Positions 62,198 through 64,000 of a DNA stretch of 64,000 nucleotides are shown piece by piece. A program made the translations under genes and the position numbers. The notes beneath the pieces are model-generated. The model made no database searches. It worked only from the letters and a program-made list of their open reading frames with translations, and was not told the DNA's origin. The stretch is from Stanieria sp964562685 (lineage in GTDB: Bacteria; Cyanobacteriota; Cyanobacteriia; Cyanobacteriales; Xenococcaceae): the NCBI GenBank assembly GCA_964562685.1, contig CAZLUP010000013.1:8883-72882 (forward strand), given 5' to 3'. Within the stretch, counting starts at the first letter, position 1. Each line of letters opens with the position of its first letter.

Positions 62198-63883
62198 TTA
62201 AAAAGTAGAATTTAGTTGAAAATAAACCCCGTTTTCCTGCCAAGTTCTCTGGCTAGATTCTAGTTCTACCAAAGGAATACCCCAATCTAAACGAGCGGAA
62301 AAATTATCCGATTGCCAAAGCAACCCTAAACCAACACTAGCTAAGGTAGTTGTCTCAGGATTTTCTCGCTCAGTATTCCACCCCTTACCAAAATCGACAA
62401 AAGGCACTACCTGGACAGCACTTTGGAATTGAGGAATTTGAATGACAGGTACTCTAATTTCTGCGGAGGCGATAATGCCATTATCGCTTAACAATGCATC
62501 TTGACGATAACCTCTGATACTAGCTTGTCCTCCTAAACCAAATTGTTCAATCGGAACTAAAGAAGTAGCAGACAGTTGTAAGTCAGAACGAAGGAAAATA
62601 CTAGGATTGATAATGTTAGGATTATTAGATACATTAAATAAGTGAGAATAAATTGCTTGTCCTCGCCAAGAGAAAAAACGGCTATCAGGTTGATCCGAGT
62701 TTACTGTCGCATCAAAGGCATCGATTCCCCAATTAAATTGGGAACGAACGCTAAGTACATCTTGACGACTGCGTTGTAACCATTCCTGACTAAAACGCAA
62801 CGCCGAAATATCAGTTTCGCCTTGTTCGTTAGCTCCTTCAGAAATGGGAAAATTGATTCCGAGTAAACGAGAATCACTATTACGTCGATTAGCAGATACA
62901 CTAAGAGCTAATTCTTGAGTCCGATCCGCCGAGGCAGTTTGCAAAATCGGTTGACGGAAAGTTAGATCGAACTCTTGAGTCTTGATTTTAATATCCAATT
63001 GTTCAAAAGGTGGTTCAATAATTCGGTTATCCGAAAAACTGTAAGATAGGACAACAGAGCCATTACGAGCATTGAGCGGTAACTGATAACCAACTTCCAA
63101 GCGATCGCTTCCATCGGTATTGCGGTAAGCTAGATTAACTCGATCTCCCCAACCGAATAAATTAGCTTCAGAAATTTCTAGTCCTCTTTCAAAAGTACCA
63201 ATACTAGGGTTGCGATTATTATTCAAAATCGGACTAAATTTAAAAGTATCTGCACCAGTCACTTCTACAGTCAGGATATTCGTACCTGGTTTAGTTCCAG
63301 CAATTAATTGCGCTTGCAAGCGATCGATGAGAGGATCGAATTGTAGTAATTGCAAAGATGTTTGTAAGTCGTTGAGATTTAAAGGTTCAGTTGTCCCAGC
63401 AGCAATTCGAGAACGGACATAGTTAGGATTTAAACGACCCTTAACTACAGTGACCTCAATATCAGATAAAGTACCCTCAACAACTTGAATTTTGACTACT
63501 CCCGAAGTTAACTCTTGACTGGGAATATAAGCTCCAGAAGTAATATAGCCTTTTTGAACATAAGCCTGAGTAATGCGATCGGCTATTTGTAATAGTTGCA
63601 CAAAAGCGATCGGTTTATTTTGATATCCAGCAATAATTTGGTTTAATTCTTCTGTGCTAAAAACTGTATTACCAATAAACTCAAATTTTTTTACTGTAAT
63701 CGTTTGAGGTACTGGTGCAACTTGGGGAAATCGAGGCTGGTTGCGATCGTAATCTAGAGGATTATCTGTAGAAGGAAGAGTTGATTGTGCTAAGATGGGA
63801 TTTGTTTCTAGAGGAGAAGTCAGGAGGAATAAACTTCCAGCCATAAACAATTGCATTGATGACCATGACTTCCCAGTAATCAT
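62198..63883 (-). CDS. ShlB/FhaC-type two-partner secretion transporter (TpsB)
   Basis: 561 residues. A signal peptide (about 1-32, ending ILAQ) is followed by a Pro-rich linker, two POTRA-like regions (from VKKFEFIGNTVFSTEEL and SGVVKIQVVEGTLSDIEV), and a 16-strand outer-membrane beta-barrel ending in Phe. The barrel motif FGLGGQASIRGYRQDALLSDNG is diagnostic of TpsB/Omp85 proteins. It exports a large partner with a haemagglutination-activity N-domain. No TpsA partner gene is in the window; it may lie just beyond 64000 or elsewhere. Confidence 0.93.
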   Translation of the reverse strand: MITGKSWSSMQLFMAGSLFLLTSPLETNPILAQSTLPSTDNPLDYDRNQPRFPQVAPVPQTITVKKFEFIGNTVFSTEELNQIIAGYQNKPIAFVQLLQIADRITQAYVQKGYITSGAYIPSQELTSGVVKIQVVEGTLSDIEVTVVKGRLNPNYVRSRIAAGTTEPLNLNDLQTSLQLLQFDPLIDRLQAQLIAGTKPGTNILTVEVTGADTFKFSPILNNNRNPSIGTFERGLEISEANLFGWGDRVNLAYRNTDGSDRLEVGYQLPLNARNGSVVLSYSFSDNRIIEPPFEQLDIKIKTQEFDLTFRQPILQTASADRTQELALSVSANRRNSDSRLLGINFPISEGANEQGETDISALRFSQEWLQRSRQDVLSVRSQFNWGIDAFDATVNSDQPDSRFFSWRGQAIYSHLFNVSNNPNIINPSIFLRSDLQLSATSLVPIEQFGLGGQASIRGYRQDALLSDNGIIASAEIRVPVIQIPQFQSAVQVVPFVDFGKGWNTERENPETTTLASVGLGLLWQSDNFSARLDWGIPLVELESSQRTWQENGVYFQLNSTF

Positions 63884-63973
63884 TAGTTTTTTTGCCTATA
63901 CAGATAAATCGATCAATACAAATAATACAGCTTAGTGTTCTCTCAAATTTATCAGAAATTTGGGTCTAAAACC

Positions 63974-63990
63974 CCGTCCTTTTAGGACGG
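63974..63990. terminator. 7-bp hairpin followed by T run at window end
   Basis: CCGTCCT (63974-63980) pairs with AGGACGG (63984-63990) around TTT, then CTTTT. This form is common both as a terminator and at the right ends of IS200/IS605-type elements. The window stops before this can be decided. Confidence 0.5.
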
Positions 63991-64000
63991 CTTTTCTTGT

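Overview
The window is a chromosomal segment of a cyanobacterium. The evidence is the dense scatter of the HIP1 octamer GCGATCGC (for example near 824, 4022, 5454, 8341, 11469, 49712), the low GC content, and lineage genes: sasA with a KaiB-like domain, cp12, crtP-crtB, a Tab2/Atab2 protein, a SigF-type sigma factor and a Zam-type RNase. AT-richness plus PEP-CTERM, RTX and two-partner-secretion genes would fit a coccoid or baeocytous genus such as Stanieria or Pleurocapsa, but that is only a guess. One run of exactly 100 N (38838-38937) shows a draft scaffold join.

Layout. 1-2700: end of queG, a HAD phosphatase, a slipin and two small unknown ORFs in the same frame separated by one TAG. 2927-9435: a COG0523 GTPase with a His-rich loop, divergent from cysS, then glyA, a polyprenyl-phosphate sugar-phosphate transferase and cinA. 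9758-15203: an RTX protein, a fructosamine-kinase-like gene, a phospholipase-D-fold lipoprotein carrying an EF-hand, a bolA-grxD pair and small conserved genes. 15538-20756: dnaN, a TonB-like protein and the carotenoid pair crtP-crtB. 20930-27043 (minus strand): sigF, 2-Cys peroxiredoxin, gpsA, a large radical SAM protein and a STAS protein. 27652-31353 (minus): rpmG-rpsR-RNase II/R-unknown, preceded by an unexplained hairpin-rich stretch and an RDD membrane protein. 31417-35788: moeA, a GH57 alpha-glucan enzyme and the clock output kinase sasA.

36093-41210 is a sulfate-uptake locus: sbpA, a NIL-domain protein, cysT, cysW and cysA on the minus strand, with a divergent Crp-family regulator resembling CysR. 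41428-47986 (minus) holds glmM, two small conserved genes, cp12, a CbiG-CobJ fusion, a GxxExxY protein and a Tab2 protein. 48161-55937 holds a PEP-CTERM protein, rpsD, moaA, an Rcp1-like response regulator, a multidomain diguanylate cyclase and guaA. 56023-63883 holds an SDR, a small group of possible stress or membrane genes (coiled-coil protein, Pmp3-like peptide, holin-like protein), a polysaccharide flippase, a frameshifted glycosyltransferase and a TpsB/FhaC transporter.

Most genes are housekeeping or photosynthesis-linked. The less ordinary material is in the non-coding and repeat layer. A 92-bp miniature inverted-repeat element occurs twice, each copy with its own perfect 6-bp target duplication. 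A 134-bp inverted-repeat element lies in frame inside the diguanylate cyclase gene, and one of its ends also forms the 3' end of the slipin gene. Three dispersed sequences each form a 28-bp palindrome. A hairpin-rich element precedes rpmG. No CRISPR array, rRNA or tRNA gene, or obvious defence island was seen.
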